Source of the DNA: Bordetella parapertussis
GTDB taxonomy: Bacteria > Pseudomonadota > Gammaproteobacteria > Burkholderiales > Burkholderiaceae_B
Reading direction: 5' to 3'
Assembly: GCA_945895265.1 (NCBI GenBank)
Contig: CAMDEF010000001.1
Span: 1-64,000, forward strand
Length of the DNA: 64,000 bases
The position numbers and the translations under genes were made by a program. This document shows, piece by piece, positions 26,225 to 35,946 of this stretch; within the stretch, counting starts at the first letter, position 1, and each line of letters opens with the position of its first letter. The notes beneath the pieces were generated by a model that worked only from the letters and a program-made list of their open reading frames with translations, did not search any database and had not been told where the DNA came from.

Positions 26225-28711
26225 TCAAGTCTGCCGCAAAATGTTGAGTGGCGGAGTCTGCAGGACACCGCGCAAAGCCAACGCACCCGCAAGCCAGGCA
26301 CCAAACATACAAAGCGTCACACCCAATAACCAAGGCAGCAGGGTAAAACGCATATTGAACTCAAAGAGCCACGTCGATAACGCCCAGGCTGCCAGTGTCG
26401 CACCACCGGCTGCTAACAGGCCAGCTAACGCACCAACCGCCAACAGTTCAATACGCTGAGCAGTGGCCAACTGTCGCCTTGACGCCCCAAGCGCACGCAT
26501 CAAAGCGGCCTCACGCACGCGTTCATCGCGCGTGGCTGACAGGGCTGCAGCCAACACCAGCGCGCCGGCTAACAGTGAGAAAATAAAGAGGCCTTGCACT
26601 GCCACTGAGACCTTATCCAAAATACTTTGTAACTGGCCAAGAATCGCACCCACATCAAAAACAGTCAGATTGGGAAACTCTTGCACGAGCTTTTGCAGCT
26701 GCCCAACTTGATCAGGTCGCAAATGGAAGGCTGTCATAAACGTTTGCGGTGCATTGTTCAACGCTGCTGGCGTCAGGATGGCAAAAAAGTTTGCCCGCAT
26801 CGAATCCCAGTCAACGCGACGCAGACTCGTGACTGTCACTTTGATCATTTGACCGGCGACATCAAACTCTAAAACATCGCCAAGCTCAAGCGATAGCGTC
26901 TTCGCCAAGCCGGTTTCAAGCGATACCTCAAAAGCGTCTCCCACAAGGTCTCGCCCAACGACGATTTGTCCTGGCTCGGGCAACTGCGAGGCATAAGACA
27001 GATTGAACTCGCGCTCAATTAAACGTTGGGCGCGCTCTTGCGAGTAATCGCTGGCGCTCAACGCCTGTCCGTTACGAGACAGAAGCCGACCCCGCACCAT
27101 TGGTGACATGACAGTCTGAGAAATCCCAGCTTGCTGCAACGTCTGTTGAACACCTTTCACTTGATCCGGCTGCACATTGATCAAAAACCGGTTCGGGGCA
27201 TCTGGGGGTAAGGTGCGCTGCCAGCCCGCCAGTAAATCAGTGCGCACAATCGTCAAGAGCAACAGTGCCATCATCCCGATCGCCAAGGCACTGACTTGCG
27301 CAATGGTGGCTGCGCGTCTGCGCACGACGCCACTAATCGCAAAACGCAACATTGGGAAGGCATCCAGGCGCCCGCGTAACAACGCTAGCAATCCTAAGCC
27401 TAACGCGCTGACACCCCCAAACAAAAGTGCCGCAACTAAAAACCCCAGGGCCACGCCGGCGCCTAGCTTGAGATCCTTGGCCACCCACCACATCAAAACA
27501 GTGAACCCTGCCAAACCCAGTGCATAGCCCAACAAGCTTGCCCTAGGCATGCGCGGGTGGGCGGCTCGAAAGATTTGCGATGGTGCCACATTGCGCAAGG
27601 CCTGAATCGGTGGCCAGGCAAAAGCGAGTAACAACCAAAGCCCGGCAAACAGGCCCTGCAGAGCGGGTAGCCACGAGGCCGAGGGCAGGTCTGTTCCGAT
27701 CAACTCGCCCAGCGCGATGATCATCAAAAATTGCGCACACCAGCCCAGCAGCATGCCCGCAAACGACCCCAGCACGCCGACCAGAACGAACTCACCCACC
27801 ACAATCTGAGAGACCGCAGACTGCGTCGCCCCTAGGCAACGCATCAACGCGATGCTTGGTCGATGACGCTCACCAAAGCGTCTAGCGGCAAGCGCAACGG
27901 CGACCGCGGCAATCAAAACCGCCAGCATCGCAACCAGCGACAAGAACTGCTGCGCACGATCAAGAGACCGACGGATTTCAGGCCGCCCTGCTTCGACTGT
28001 AAGAATTTTTTGACCCGGTTTGAGTTGACGCTCGAGCCAGCTTCGATACGCCTCTATCTCAGCGCCCTCGCCCGCCACGAGCAAAGCATGACGCACGCGG
28101 CTGCCGGGTGCGATCAACCCAGTGCGCGTCAAATCTTCAGCACGCAACATCACGCGTGGCGCTAAATTGACGAACTGTGGACCACGGTCAGGCTCATAGG
28201 TGATGACTCGCGTAATCGTCAGGCTAATATCGCCCACGTTGAGTTGCTGACCGATTTGCTGGCTGGTCTGCCCTAAAATTTGCGCATCTACCCACACTTC
28301 GCCTACCGCGGGCGCAGTTTTTGTGACCTGATCTTGGCCCGCGATACTGGTGCTCGTGCGCAGACTGCCGCGCAACGGGTAGCTGCCCTGAACAGCTTTT
28401 AACGAAGACAGAACAAGGTTCGCATTTGAACCAACCATCGACGGAAACTGCCAAGTCAGTGCGGTGGTTAACCCGCGCTGCTGTGCCTGTAGCAAAAGTG
28501 CCTCTGGCACCGGAGTGTCTGCTTCAAAGACTAAATCTGCGCCTAGCATTTGCGCAGCGTCACGCTCGAGCGCTCTGCTGACTCGATCAGCCAAAAAACC
28601 CACACTGGTGATGGCCGCCACTGCAACGACCACGGCGAGCAACAGCAAACGCAGATCACCGGCGCGCGCATCGCGCCAAGCTTGTCTGAAGGCGAGTTTA
28701 AGATTTGTCAT
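26225..28711 (-). CDS. FtsX-type ABC transporter permease (YbbP-like)
   Basis: An 828-aa inner-membrane permease with an N-terminal membrane helix (about 20-45), a periplasmic domain, and two FtsX blocks (helices near 255-380 and 705-820) with further helices between. AAVAVALAARRFGERHRPSIALMRCLG and ATRDERVREAALMRALGAS are the paired FtsX signatures. YbbP partners a LolD-type ATPase, YbbA, in lipid or protein release from the membrane. No ATPase gene adjoins it here, so the partner must be elsewhere. It sits between radA and the Kdo kinase-like gene on the same strand. Confidence 0.88.
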   Translation of the reverse strand: MTNLKLAFRQAWRDARAGDLRLLLLAVVVAVAAITSVGFLADRVSRALERDAAQMLGADLVFEADTPVPEALLLQAQQRGLTTALTWQFPSMVGSNANLVLSSLKAVQGSYPLRGSLRTSTSIAGQDQVTKTAPAVGEVWVDAQILGQTSQQIGQQLNVGDISLTITRVITYEPDRGPQFVNLAPRVMLRAEDLTRTGLIAPGSRVRHALLVAGEGAEIEAYRSWLERQLKPGQKILTVEAGRPEIRRSLDRAQQFLSLVAMLAVLIAAVAVALAARRFGERHRPSIALMRCLGATQSAVSQIVVGEFVLVGVLGSFAGMLLGWCAQFLMIIALGELIGTDLPSASWLPALQGLFAGLWLLLAFAWPPIQALRNVAPSQIFRAAHPRMPRASLLGYALGLAGFTVLMWWVAKDLKLGAGVALGFLVAALLFGGVSALGLGLLALLRGRLDAFPMLRFAISGVVRRRAATIAQVSALAIGMMALLLLTIVRTDLLAGWQRTLPPDAPNRFLINVQPDQVKGVQQTLQQAGISQTVMSPMVRGRLLSRNGQALSASDYSQERAQRLIEREFNLSYASQLPEPGQIVVGRDLVGDAFEVSLETGLAKTLSLELGDVLEFDVAGQMIKVTVTSLRRVDWDSMRANFFAILTPAALNNAPQTFMTAFHLRPDQVGQLQKLVQEFPNLTVFDVGAILGQLQSILDKVSVAVQGLFIFSLLAGALVLAAALSATRDERVREAALMRALGASRRQLATAQRIELLAVGALAGLLAAGGATLAAWALSTWLFEFNMRFTLLPWLLGVTLCMFGAWLAGALALRGVLQTPPLNILRQT

Positions 28712-28725
28712 GAAGGCGAATCGGC

Positions 28726-30087
28726 TCAGCGTAAGCGGTCAAGAGCATCTTGCAAGCGATCAACCGCCCAGACGTCTAGCCCTTCAATCGGCTGACGCGG
28801 CGCATTGGCCTTGGGAATAATCGCCACCGAAAAACCCAGTTTTGCAGCTTCGCGCAGGCGCTCTTGGCCACGCGGCGCCGGCCGAACCTCGCCCGCCAAG
28901 CCCACCTCACCAAACGCGATTAGCCCCTTGGGCAAAGGCCGATCGCGCAGCGACGAAATAATCGCTAACAAGACAGCAAGGTCAGCGGCCGGCTCAGTGA
29001 TGCGAACTCCGCCGACTGCATTGACAAAGACATCTTGATCGAAGGTTGAGACGCCAGCATGGCGATGCAGTACCGCCAACAACATGGCAAGGCGATTGCC
29101 TTCAAGCCCCACCGACAAGCGGCGTGGATTGGGCACATGGGCGGTATCCACTAGCGCTTGAATTTCGACCAAGAGCGGGCGCGTGCCCTCTTGGGTCGCC
29201 ATCACGCAAGAGCCCGAAACTTCGTTGGTGTGCTGCGATAAAAACAGGGCAGAAGGATTAGAGACCCCCCGCAAGCCGCGATCAGTCATGGCAAAGACGC
29301 CCAACTCATTGACTGCACCGAAGCGATTTTTAAAGGCACGCACCAACCGAAACGACGAGTGCGTATCACCTTCAAAATACAACACGGTATCGACAATATG
29401 CTCAAGTACCCGAGGCCCGGCCAACGTGCCGTCTTTGGTGACATGACCAATCATCACAATGGGGATCCCCGCCTGCTTGGCCAATCGCGTCAGTTGAGCC
29501 GCGCACTCTTTGACCTGCGAGACCGACCCGGGTGCTGCACTGAGCTCGCTCGAATAAATCGTTTGAATCGAATCAATCACCGCCACAGCCGGCTTTTGTT
29601 CAAGCAAGGCGTGTTGAATCGCCTCAAGGCGGATCTCAGCAAACAGATCGACCGAGCCACCGATTAAGCCTAAACGCCGCGCGCGCAACGCGACTTGCTC
29701 AGCAGACTCTTCGCCCGTGACATACAACACACGCGCCTGACCTGACATGGCCACCAGCGCTTGCAATAATAAGGTTGATTTTCCGATGCCGGGATCGCCG
29801 CCGATTAATACCACGGCACCTGCCACCAGACCGCCCCCTAGTACGCGATCGAATTCGGGGATGCCAGTCGAGATGCGCGGCAACTCGAGCGCCTCGACAT
29901 CTGACAGACTACGCAGCGGCGCTGACGCGGTGAGCGGCGCATAACGATGCTCAGCATGGGCAGCAGGCCCAGCGTCGCGAGATTCTTCGAGAGTGTTCCA
30001 GGCGTTGCAGTGCGGGCACTGGCCCAGCCATTTCGGGCTGACGCCACCACACTCTGTGCAAGTGAAAATCGTTTTAATTTTTGCCAT
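28726..30087 (-). CDS. radA: DNA repair protein RadA
   Basis: RecA-like ATPase/helicase that promotes branch migration during recombination. It has 453 aa. The N-terminal C4 zinc finger is CTECGGVSPKWLGQCPHC, Walker A GGDPGIGKST, the family KNRFG motif FKNRFGAVNELG, and a Lon-protease-like C-terminal domain has FGEVGLAGEVRPAPRGQERL. All diagnostic parts are intact. It is 14 bases upstream of the FtsX-type permease start. Confidence 0.97.
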   Translation of the reverse strand: MAKIKTIFTCTECGGVSPKWLGQCPHCNAWNTLEESRDAGPAAHAEHRYAPLTASAPLRSLSDVEALELPRISTGIPEFDRVLGGGLVAGAVVLIGGDPGIGKSTLLLQALVAMSGQARVLYVTGEESAEQVALRARRLGLIGGSVDLFAEIRLEAIQHALLEQKPAVAVIDSIQTIYSSELSAAPGSVSQVKECAAQLTRLAKQAGIPIVMIGHVTKDGTLAGPRVLEHIVDTVLYFEGDTHSSFRLVRAFKNRFGAVNELGVFAMTDRGLRGVSNPSALFLSQHTNEVSGSCVMATQEGTRPLLVEIQALVDTAHVPNPRRLSVGLEGNRLAMLLAVLHRHAGVSTFDQDVFVNAVGGVRITEPAADLAVLLAIISSLRDRPLPKGLIAFGEVGLAGEVRPAPRGQERLREAAKLGFSVAIIPKANAPRQPIEGLDVWAVDRLQDALDRLR

Positions 30088-30163
30088 GTGCTAGTTTAAC
30101 AAGGCTGGGGGCACCATCGGCCAAGTCCCTTGAGCCAAACGACTCAAGACGCTTGGCTGCGTT

Positions 30164-30883
30164 CTAAGAGGCGGTACTTCCTAAGCTGCCACCGCCATCA
30201 ATCCCGATAATCTGACCGGTGATAAACCCGGCATCGGCTGACAACAAAAAGCTGATCAACGCAGCGACTTCATTGGCGGTGCCTAAGCGCCCCATGGGCA
30301 CCATTGAGGCCGCAGCGCTGGCGACATCCGCGGCAGGCATCGCGTTCATGAAGAGCTCGGTATCGATGGCCCCTGGAGCGACTGCATTCACGGTGATGCC
30401 ATATTTAGCTAAATCTAAGGCCCAAGTGCGCGTGCAGCCGATGATGGCGCTTTTAGCGGCAGCATAGCTTGTGGCTTCGCGCGCGCCGCGCACTGACAGA
30501 CTGCACAAGTTGATAATGCGACCGCTGCGGCGCACTTTCATAGATTCGACAAACGCTTGCGTGACCTGGACCGCAGTGCGCACATTCATGTCAAAGGTTT
30601 CGTAAAGCGCTGAGAGCTCGACCGAGCCAAGTGGCTGCGAAAGCGCTGAACCCACGTTATTGACTACAGCGTCAACCGGAAACTTGTCGCGTATGACTTG
30701 CAACACATCTTGCGTTTGACCTGCGTCTGATAAATCGCATTCATACAGATAGCCAGGAAAATCGATTTCGGCGGTATTGCGGGCAATGCCAACCACGTGG
30801 CAACCCATATCCGCTAAACGCTGAGTGAGCGCCCAACCGATGCCTTTGGTGGCGCCAGTAATCAATACGCAACTATCTTTCAA
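30164..30883 (-). CDS. Short-chain dehydrogenase/reductase (SDR)
   Basis: Classical SDR with Rossmann fold; a FabG-like or sugar/alcohol oxidoreductase whose substrate cannot be read. TGATKGIG binds NAD(P), NNVGS is the NNAG-type motif, the catalytic Ser is in INLCSLSVRG, and Tyr/Lys are in SYAAAKSA. The C-terminus GQIIGIDGGGSLG is standard. A TTG at 30883 with GGAG 6 bases upstream gives a normal N-terminus (MKDSCVLITG). The longer frame from GTG 30913 adds ten unlikely residues. It is divergent from hpnC. Confidence 0.87.
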   Translation of the reverse strand: MKDSCVLITGATKGIGWALTQRLADMGCHVVGIARNTAEIDFPGYLYECDLSDAGQTQDVLQVIRDKFPVDAVVNNVGSALSQPLGSVELSALYETFDMNVRTAVQVTQAFVESMKVRRSGRIINLCSLSVRGAREATSYAAAKSAIIGCTRTWALDLAKYGITVNAVAPGAIDTELFMNAMPAADVASAAASMVPMGRLGTANEVAALISFLLSADAGFITGQIIGIDGGGSLGSTAS

Positions 30884-31092
30884 ACTGATCTCCAAGCACG
30901 CACACACGGGCACTGATGAATGTTAGTCTACCGCAGCCCAAGTTGAGCTTACTTTAATATAGTTATAGTGGGGGCATCGCTCAATAAATCAAGTATGTCT
31001 TAATAAACAATGTCATGATGACTCGGCGTTTAACGATTTAAGCGTAAATCTCTGCACTTCGGGGCGAAGATGAGGCCAAGCCAACAACCATT

Positions 31093-31926
31093 ATGTCCGC
31101 CAATCACTACGAAAATTTTCCGGTTGCTTCATTTTTATTGCCCAGGCATTTGCGACAGGCAGTACTGAATATCTATCGTTTTGCGCGTAGCGCCGATGAC
31201 ATCGCTGATGAGGGTGACGACAGCGACGCCGAACGCCTACACGCCTTACAAACCTACCGTGACGCGCTAGGGGCCTGCGTCGCATCGCCTCACGCACAAC
31301 CTCTCAACTTACACCCAACGCTTGAAGCGATCTTCATCCCGCTTGGTCAAACCATTGTTGACCACCAACTGCCACTTCAGCCTTTTGAAGATCTGCTCTC
31401 GGCTTTCGAGCAAGATATCGTTCAAAAACGTTACGTCGATCAAGCCGCGCTTGACGATTATTGCGAACGTTCAGCCAACCCCGTCGGCCGTCTGATGTTG
31501 CACCTTTATGGTGCAGTCACGCAAGACACCCTAGCCCAGTCCGACGCCATTTGCACTGCCCTACAACGACTAAACTTCTTGCAAGATGTTGCGATCGACT
31601 GGCAAAAGAAGCGAATTTATCTGCCGCTGCAAGAACTCAACCGGTTCGGTGTGACCGAAGAGACGATTGCAAACGGGCAAACTAGCACAGCCTGGAAAGC
31701 CCTCATGCAAGAACAGGTCACGGCCTGCAGAGCCTTGTTACACTTTGGACAGCCACTGGGCCGGCGGTTGCCCGGGCGCGTCGGACTTGAACTCAGACTC
31801 ATCGTGCAAGGTGGCCTGCGAATTTTAGAAAAACTCGAACACGTAGACTTTAATGTGTTTCGCCATCGACCAACCCTTGGCGCGTATGACTGGGCACTCA
31901 TGCTCACACGCGCTCTTCGGACCTGA
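31093..31926 (+). CDS. hpnC: Squalene synthase HpnC (hydroxysqualene synthase)
   Basis: Second enzyme of the bacterial three-step squalene route, turning presqualene diphosphate into hydroxysqualene. It has 277 aa of trans-isoprenyl diphosphate synthase fold. The first Asp-rich motif is ARSADDIADEGDD (about residues 34-46) and the second is NFLQDVAIDWQKKRIYLP. ATG start with only a weak ribosome-binding site. It ends 4 bases before hpnD, and hpnD-hpnE follow with overlap, so it is an operon. No squalene-hopene cyclase is in the window. Confidence 0.94.
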   Translation: MSANHYENFPVASFLLPRHLRQAVLNIYRFARSADDIADEGDDSDAERLHALQTYRDALGACVASPHAQPLNLHPTLEAIFIPLGQTIVDHQLPLQPFEDLLSAFEQDIVQKRYVDQAALDDYCERSANPVGRLMLHLYGAVTQDTLAQSDAICTALQRLNFLQDVAIDWQKKRIYLPLQELNRFGVTEETIANGQTSTAWKALMQEQVTACRALLHFGQPLGRRLPGRVGLELRLIVQGGLRILEKLEHVDFNVFRHRPTLGAYDWALMLTRALRT

Positions 31927-31930
31927 ACGC

Positions 31931-32806
31931 ATGACGCCACAAGAATATTGTCAGGATAAAGCAGCCAAGAGCGGCTCAAGCTTCTATTACGCCTTTCTGT
32001 TTTTACCGCCGGCCCGCCGTCAGGCGATCACAGCACTCTATGCCTTTTGTCGCGAGGTCGATGATGTTGTGGACGAGTGCACCGACACCTCACTGGCGCG
32101 GATTAAGCTTGCGTGGTGGCGCACACAGGTTGATGCGCTTTACGAGGGTAAAGCCGAGCACTTAGTCATGAAAGCGCTACTGCCCTGCCTCAGCCCGTTT
32201 GACATCACACGCGCGCGTCTGCTGGCCGTGATTGATGGCATGGAGATGGACTTAGACCAGACCCGTTACCTTGACTGGCCAGCGCTGCAAACGTATTGCT
32301 GGCATGCGGCCGGTGTCGTGGGTGAACTGTCTGCGAGCATCTTTGGCTATACCGATGCGTCGACGCTGCAATACGCCACCAAGTTGGGTCTGGCTTTTCA
32401 GCTGACCAATATCATTCGCGATGTGGGTGACGATGCAAGACGGGGCCGCATCTACTTGCCCATCAGTGATCTACAACAATTTGGCGTGCGTACCTCAGAT
32501 ATTTTAAATGGCAACTATTCTGAGAATTTTTCTGCGCTCATGGCCTTTGAAACCGCACGGGCACGCACCCTGTATGCCGAGGCTATCGCGGCCTTACCCC
32601 GGCAAGATCAACGCGCCCAACGCCCTGGTTTGATGATGGCAGCGATTTATTATGCCCTGCTCACAGAAATCGAACATGACCAATGGCAGGTCTTGCACCA
32701 GCGGATTTCGCTCACGCCCGTACGCAAGCTCTGGCTAGCCTGGAAAAACTTTATCGGCGAAGGCGCCAGCGTGATTCGTCAAATTCAGCGAGCGAGTCGA
32801 GCCTGA
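31931..32806 (+). CDS. hpnD: Presqualene diphosphate synthase HpnD
   Basis: First enzyme of the same route: condenses two farnesyl diphosphates to presqualene diphosphate. It has 291 aa from the ATG at 31931 (MTPQEYCQDKAA). CREVDDVVDEC is the first Asp-rich motif, and LTNIIRDVGDDARRGRIYLP the second, both complete. The frame is open 26 codons further upstream but those residues overlap hpnC and do not resemble the family. Its TGA overlaps the hpnE ATG. Confidence 0.95.
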   Translation: MTPQEYCQDKAAKSGSSFYYAFLFLPPARRQAITALYAFCREVDDVVDECTDTSLARIKLAWWRTQVDALYEGKAEHLVMKALLPCLSPFDITRARLLAVIDGMEMDLDQTRYLDWPALQTYCWHAAGVVGELSASIFGYTDASTLQYATKLGLAFQLTNIIRDVGDDARRGRIYLPISDLQQFGVRTSDILNGNYSENFSALMAFETARARTLYAEAIAALPRQDQRAQRPGLMMAAIYYALLTEIEHDQWQVLHQRISLTPVRKLWLAWKNFIGEGASVIRQIQRASRA

Positions 32807-34140
32807 TGAAGCTTGCCGTAGTCGGCGCGGGATGGGCCGGCTTGGCGGCTGCGGTTGCACTGAAAGCAACCGGGGCAGACGTCACTGTGTTTGAAGCGGC
32901 ACCCCTTGCAGGTGGACGCGCACGGCGCGTCGATGATCTGAACATGGGGGCAATCGACAACGGCCAACATTTGCTATTGGGCGCGTATACCGAGACGCTG
33001 GCCTTATTCAAACAGTTGCATCCCGAACGTGCTGTGAGCGAACTGCTGCAGCAAACGCCTCTGCACCTCGAAAGCGCCGACGGAGCCTTTCGCCTGAAAG
33101 CGGCCAACCTACCCTCGCCGTTTCATACCCTTTGGGCGTTATTCACCGCACGTGGTTTGTCGTGGCACGAGCGCTGGCTTGCGACCCGTATGATTGTTTC
33201 ACTCAAGCAAAAGCGCTGGCGGGCACCAGCGCGACTGAGCGTTGCACAGTTGCTTGAGCAACACCATCAAGCTGCCGTGTTGTGCCGCCGTCTCTGGACT
33301 CCTCTATGCCTGGCGAGTTTAAACACTGCATGCGACCAAGCCTGTGCCCAACTATTTTTAAATGTTTTGCGCGATAGCCTGGACGCTCCGCGGGCACACT
33401 CTGACATGCTGATCCCACGTGTTGACTTAACAGCACTTTGGCCCCAGGCAGCGGCTGATTTTGTCACTATGCGCTATCGGCATATTGTGCGAGACGTTTG
33501 CCCCACACCCACGGCAGTGACCATTGACGGTGAAGCCTTCGAGGGCTGCGTCTTGGCGACCCCGCCCTACGCCTGCGCACGCATCTTAAAACCCAGCGAC
33601 AGTACCACCTCAAGCAATACCTTAATGGCCCAACTGGGTGCTTTTCAATACCGCGCCATTGCAACGCTTACCTTGCAATTAGAAGCTGCTTGGAATCCGC
33701 CCCAAGCAATCCTGTTACTAGACGAAGACCCATCGCGCGGCCATCTCGGGCAATGGCTCTTCAAGCGCCCTCAGGCAAGTGACGAATTCAGTATTGTCAT
33801 CAGTGATGCCGTTGATTTTTTAAAGTACGACCGAGCAAGCTTTGTTAACAATATTGCGACACAGATTCGTGAGCAGGTGCAACGCCATCCAAGCGCGTAT
33901 GGTGGTTCACAGCCAAGTATGCCAAACGTCAAAGCCCATCGCTTAATCGTTGAAAAACGCGCAACCTTTGCCGCGGTGCCTGCCCTGCAGCGCCCTCGCA
34001 ATCAAAGCCCGTGGCCGCGCTTGAGTTTGGCCGGTGACTGGACGGACACCGGATACCCTGCGGTGCTTGAAGGTGCTGTGCGTAGCGGCAACCAGGCAGC
34101 AAGAACGCTTATCGAAGCCTTACAGCGCGGCGCCTATTAG
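32806..34140 (+). CDS. hpnE: Hydroxysqualene dehydroxylase HpnE
   Basis: FAD-dependent amine-oxidase-fold protein, 444 aa, that reduces hydroxysqualene to squalene. The N-terminus MKLAVVGAGWAGLAAAVAL is the dinucleotide-binding motif, followed by VFEAAPLAGGRARRV. The C-terminal FAD motif is LAGDWTDTGYPAVLEGAVRSG. It starts at the TGATG overlap with hpnD, an earlier in-frame start being unlikely. It ends one base from the convergent crcB stop. The product squalene may feed hopanoids made by a cyclase encoded elsewhere. Confidence 0.94.
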   Translation: MKLAVVGAGWAGLAAAVALKATGADVTVFEAAPLAGGRARRVDDLNMGAIDNGQHLLLGAYTETLALFKQLHPERAVSELLQQTPLHLESADGAFRLKAANLPSPFHTLWALFTARGLSWHERWLATRMIVSLKQKRWRAPARLSVAQLLEQHHQAAVLCRRLWTPLCLASLNTACDQACAQLFLNVLRDSLDAPRAHSDMLIPRVDLTALWPQAAADFVTMRYRHIVRDVCPTPTAVTIDGEAFEGCVLATPPYACARILKPSDSTTSSNTLMAQLGAFQYRAIATLTLQLEAAWNPPQAILLLDEDPSRGHLGQWLFKRPQASDEFSIVISDAVDFLKYDRASFVNNIATQIREQVQRHPSAYGGSQPSMPNVKAHRLIVEKRATFAAVPALQRPRNQSPWPRLSLAGDWTDTGYPAVLEGAVRSGNQAARTLIEALQRGAY

Positions 34141-34141
34141 G

Positions 34142-34534
34142 CTAGTTTTGTAGCGCGCGCGCCGTGTACAAGCCCAGCAACGTTAACACCAGCGAGCCAG
34201 CGAGGCTGACACCAGAATACATCGCCGCCATCGCCAGACGCCCTTCTTCAAGTAAGGCAACCGTTTCAGCCGAAAACGTTGAAAACGTGGTGAGCCCGCC
34301 CAAAAATCCCGTAACAATAAACAGGCGCCAAAAGGGCGGCCACTCTGGGTGCGCAGCAACGACACCAACCACTAAGCCGATCAAATAACCGCCAAGCATA
34401 TTGGCAGAAAACGTACCCCAAGGGATCGCATCCGCATGGCGATTGAGCCACAGGCCAAGCAGCCAACGCAACCACGCGCCCAGCGCTGCACCCACGGCAA
34501 TCGCAACAAAATGAAGTGGCGTAAACAGCGCCAC
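34142..34534 (-). CDS. crcB: Fluoride ion channel CrcB
   Basis: Small four-helix membrane protein (130 aa) that forms dual-topology dimers and exports fluoride. GAALGAWLRWLL, the GTFSANMLGGYLIGLVVG motif with its Asn, and the GFLGGLTTFSTFSAETVAL motif with the central Thr/Phe residues are all present. GTG start, 2 bases after the thrC stop, so it is cotranscribed with thrC. There is no room for a fluoride riboswitch directly ahead of it. Confidence 0.94.
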   Translation of the reverse strand: MALFTPLHFVAIAVGAALGAWLRWLLGLWLNRHADAIPWGTFSANMLGGYLIGLVVGVVAAHPEWPPFWRLFIVTGFLGGLTTFSTFSAETVALLEEGRLAMAAMYSGVSLAGSLVLTLLGLYTARALQN

Positions 34535-34536
34535 AG

Positions 34537-35946
34537 CTAGAGGCTCGCGTGCTCAGCGATATAGGCCCTTACGCTGGCCACATCGCAAGGCAATACGGTC
34601 ACTTTTTGCGGCAACGACTCAAGATTTTCAAGCCCAAGCGGCACGGGTGCGGGGCGACCAAGCGCCTCTTGAATCACTTCTGAAAACTTTGCCGGCAAGG
34701 CCGTTTCTAACACCAACATGGGCACACCCTTTTCAACGAAGGGTGCTGCCACTTTCACACCATCAGCGGTGTGCGGATCAATCAAAATACCTGTGCGATC
34801 CATGACCTGTCGAATCGTCGACAGACGATCTTGATGCGAGCTGCTGCCGGACACAAACCCATATCGCTCAGTGAACTCTGGCAGGTAGGACGACAAATCA
34901 AATGACCCTTTGGCCGCCAGTTCTTGCCAAAGTTTGGTGACTCGCTCAGCATCACGTCCAACCAGGTCAAACACAAAGCGCTCAAAGTTTGAGGCACGTG
35001 AGATATCCATTGAAGGGCTTGAGGTTAAAAACGTTTGTGCCGCAGAGCGAGGCCGGTAAATACCCGTGTGAAAGAATTCATCCAACACGTTATTTTCGTT
35101 GGTGGCGAGTACCAGGCGCCTGATGGGCAAACCCATGCTGCGCGCAATATGACCAGACAAGATATTGCCAAAATTACCTGAAGGCACCGTAAACGACACT
35201 GGCTGGCCTGGGCCTGTTGTGGCTCGCAACCAACCATGAAAGTAATACACAATTTGAGCAGCAATACGCGCCCAATTAATTGAGTTGACCGCACCCAAAT
35301 GGTATTTATTTTTAAACGCTAAATCGCCAGCCAGTGCCTTGACCACGTCTTGCGCTTCGTCAAAGACGCCTTTGACTGCCAAATTATGGATATTGGCGTC
35401 TTGCAACGAATACATTTGCGCACGCTGAAACGCACTCATGCGGCCAAAGGGCGAAAGCATAAATACGGCTACGGCGTCTTTGCCACGCATGGCATATTCG
35501 GCGGCCGAGCCGGTATCACCCGAAGTGGCACCCAAAATATTCAACGTCGCACCGCGTACGCGCAACACATGCGGAAACACTTGGCCTAAAAATTGCATCG
35601 CCATGTCTTTAAAGGCTAGCGTCGGGCCCTCAGACAAACCTAACAGTGAGAGCCCGTTGTACAGTGGACGCAACGGAACAATCTCAGCACTTTGAAAGGT
35701 CTTAGGAGCATACGCAGCTTGCGTCAACGTCTTGAGTTGCGCCGAATCAATATCGCTAATAAATAGAGATAACACTTCAGCAGCCAACGCATGGTAAGGC
35801 AAGCTACGCCAAGACTCGAGTTGTGCCGCTGATACCTGTGGAATGCGTTCTGGCATGGCCAAGCCGCCATCGGGCGCTAAGCCTTCAAGCAAAATATCTG
35901 AGAAGCCTTGCGCCGCCATGCCCCCACGGGTTGAAACGTACTTCAT
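34537..35946 (-). CDS. thrC: Threonine synthase
   Basis: PLP enzyme that converts O-phosphohomoserine to threonine. It has 469 aa. MKYVSTRGG is the family start, and LAFKDMAMQFLG contains the PLP-binding lysine. ATSGDTGSAAEYAMRG and SGNFGNILSGHIA bind the phosphate and PLP. ATG start overlaps the hom stop by 4 bases. Gene order aminotransferase-hom-thrC suggests one operon. Confidence 0.97.
   Translation of the reverse strand: MKYVSTRGGMAAQGFSDILLEGLAPDGGLAMPERIPQVSAAQLESWRSLPYHALAAEVLSLFISDIDSAQLKTLTQAAYAPKTFQSAEIVPLRPLYNGLSLLGLSEGPTLAFKDMAMQFLGQVFPHVLRVRGATLNILGATSGDTGSAAEYAMRGKDAVAVFMLSPFGRMSAFQRAQMYSLQDANIHNLAVKGVFDEAQDVVKALAGDLAFKNKYHLGAVNSINWARIAAQIVYYFHGWLRATTGPGQPVSFTVPSGNFGNILSGHIARSMGLPIRRLVLATNENNVLDEFFHTGIYRPRSAAQTFLTSSPSMDISRASNFERFVFDLVGRDAERVTKLWQELAAKGSFDLSSYLPEFTERYGFVSGSSSHQDRLSTIRQVMDRTGILIDPHTADGVKVAAPFVEKGVPMLVLETALPAKFSEVIQEALGRPAPVPLGLENLESLPQKVTVLPCDVASVRAYIAEHASL

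Noticed and set aside
31017-31092. Small CTTCGGGGCGAAG hairpin before hpnC as a riboswitch or sRNA
   Set aside because: The stem is only five bases long and nothing else in the 179-base gap supports a structured RNA.
34534-34600. Fluoride riboswitch ahead of crcB
   Set aside because: crcB starts 2 bases after the thrC stop, so the space upstream is coding; no riboswitch leader can fit there.
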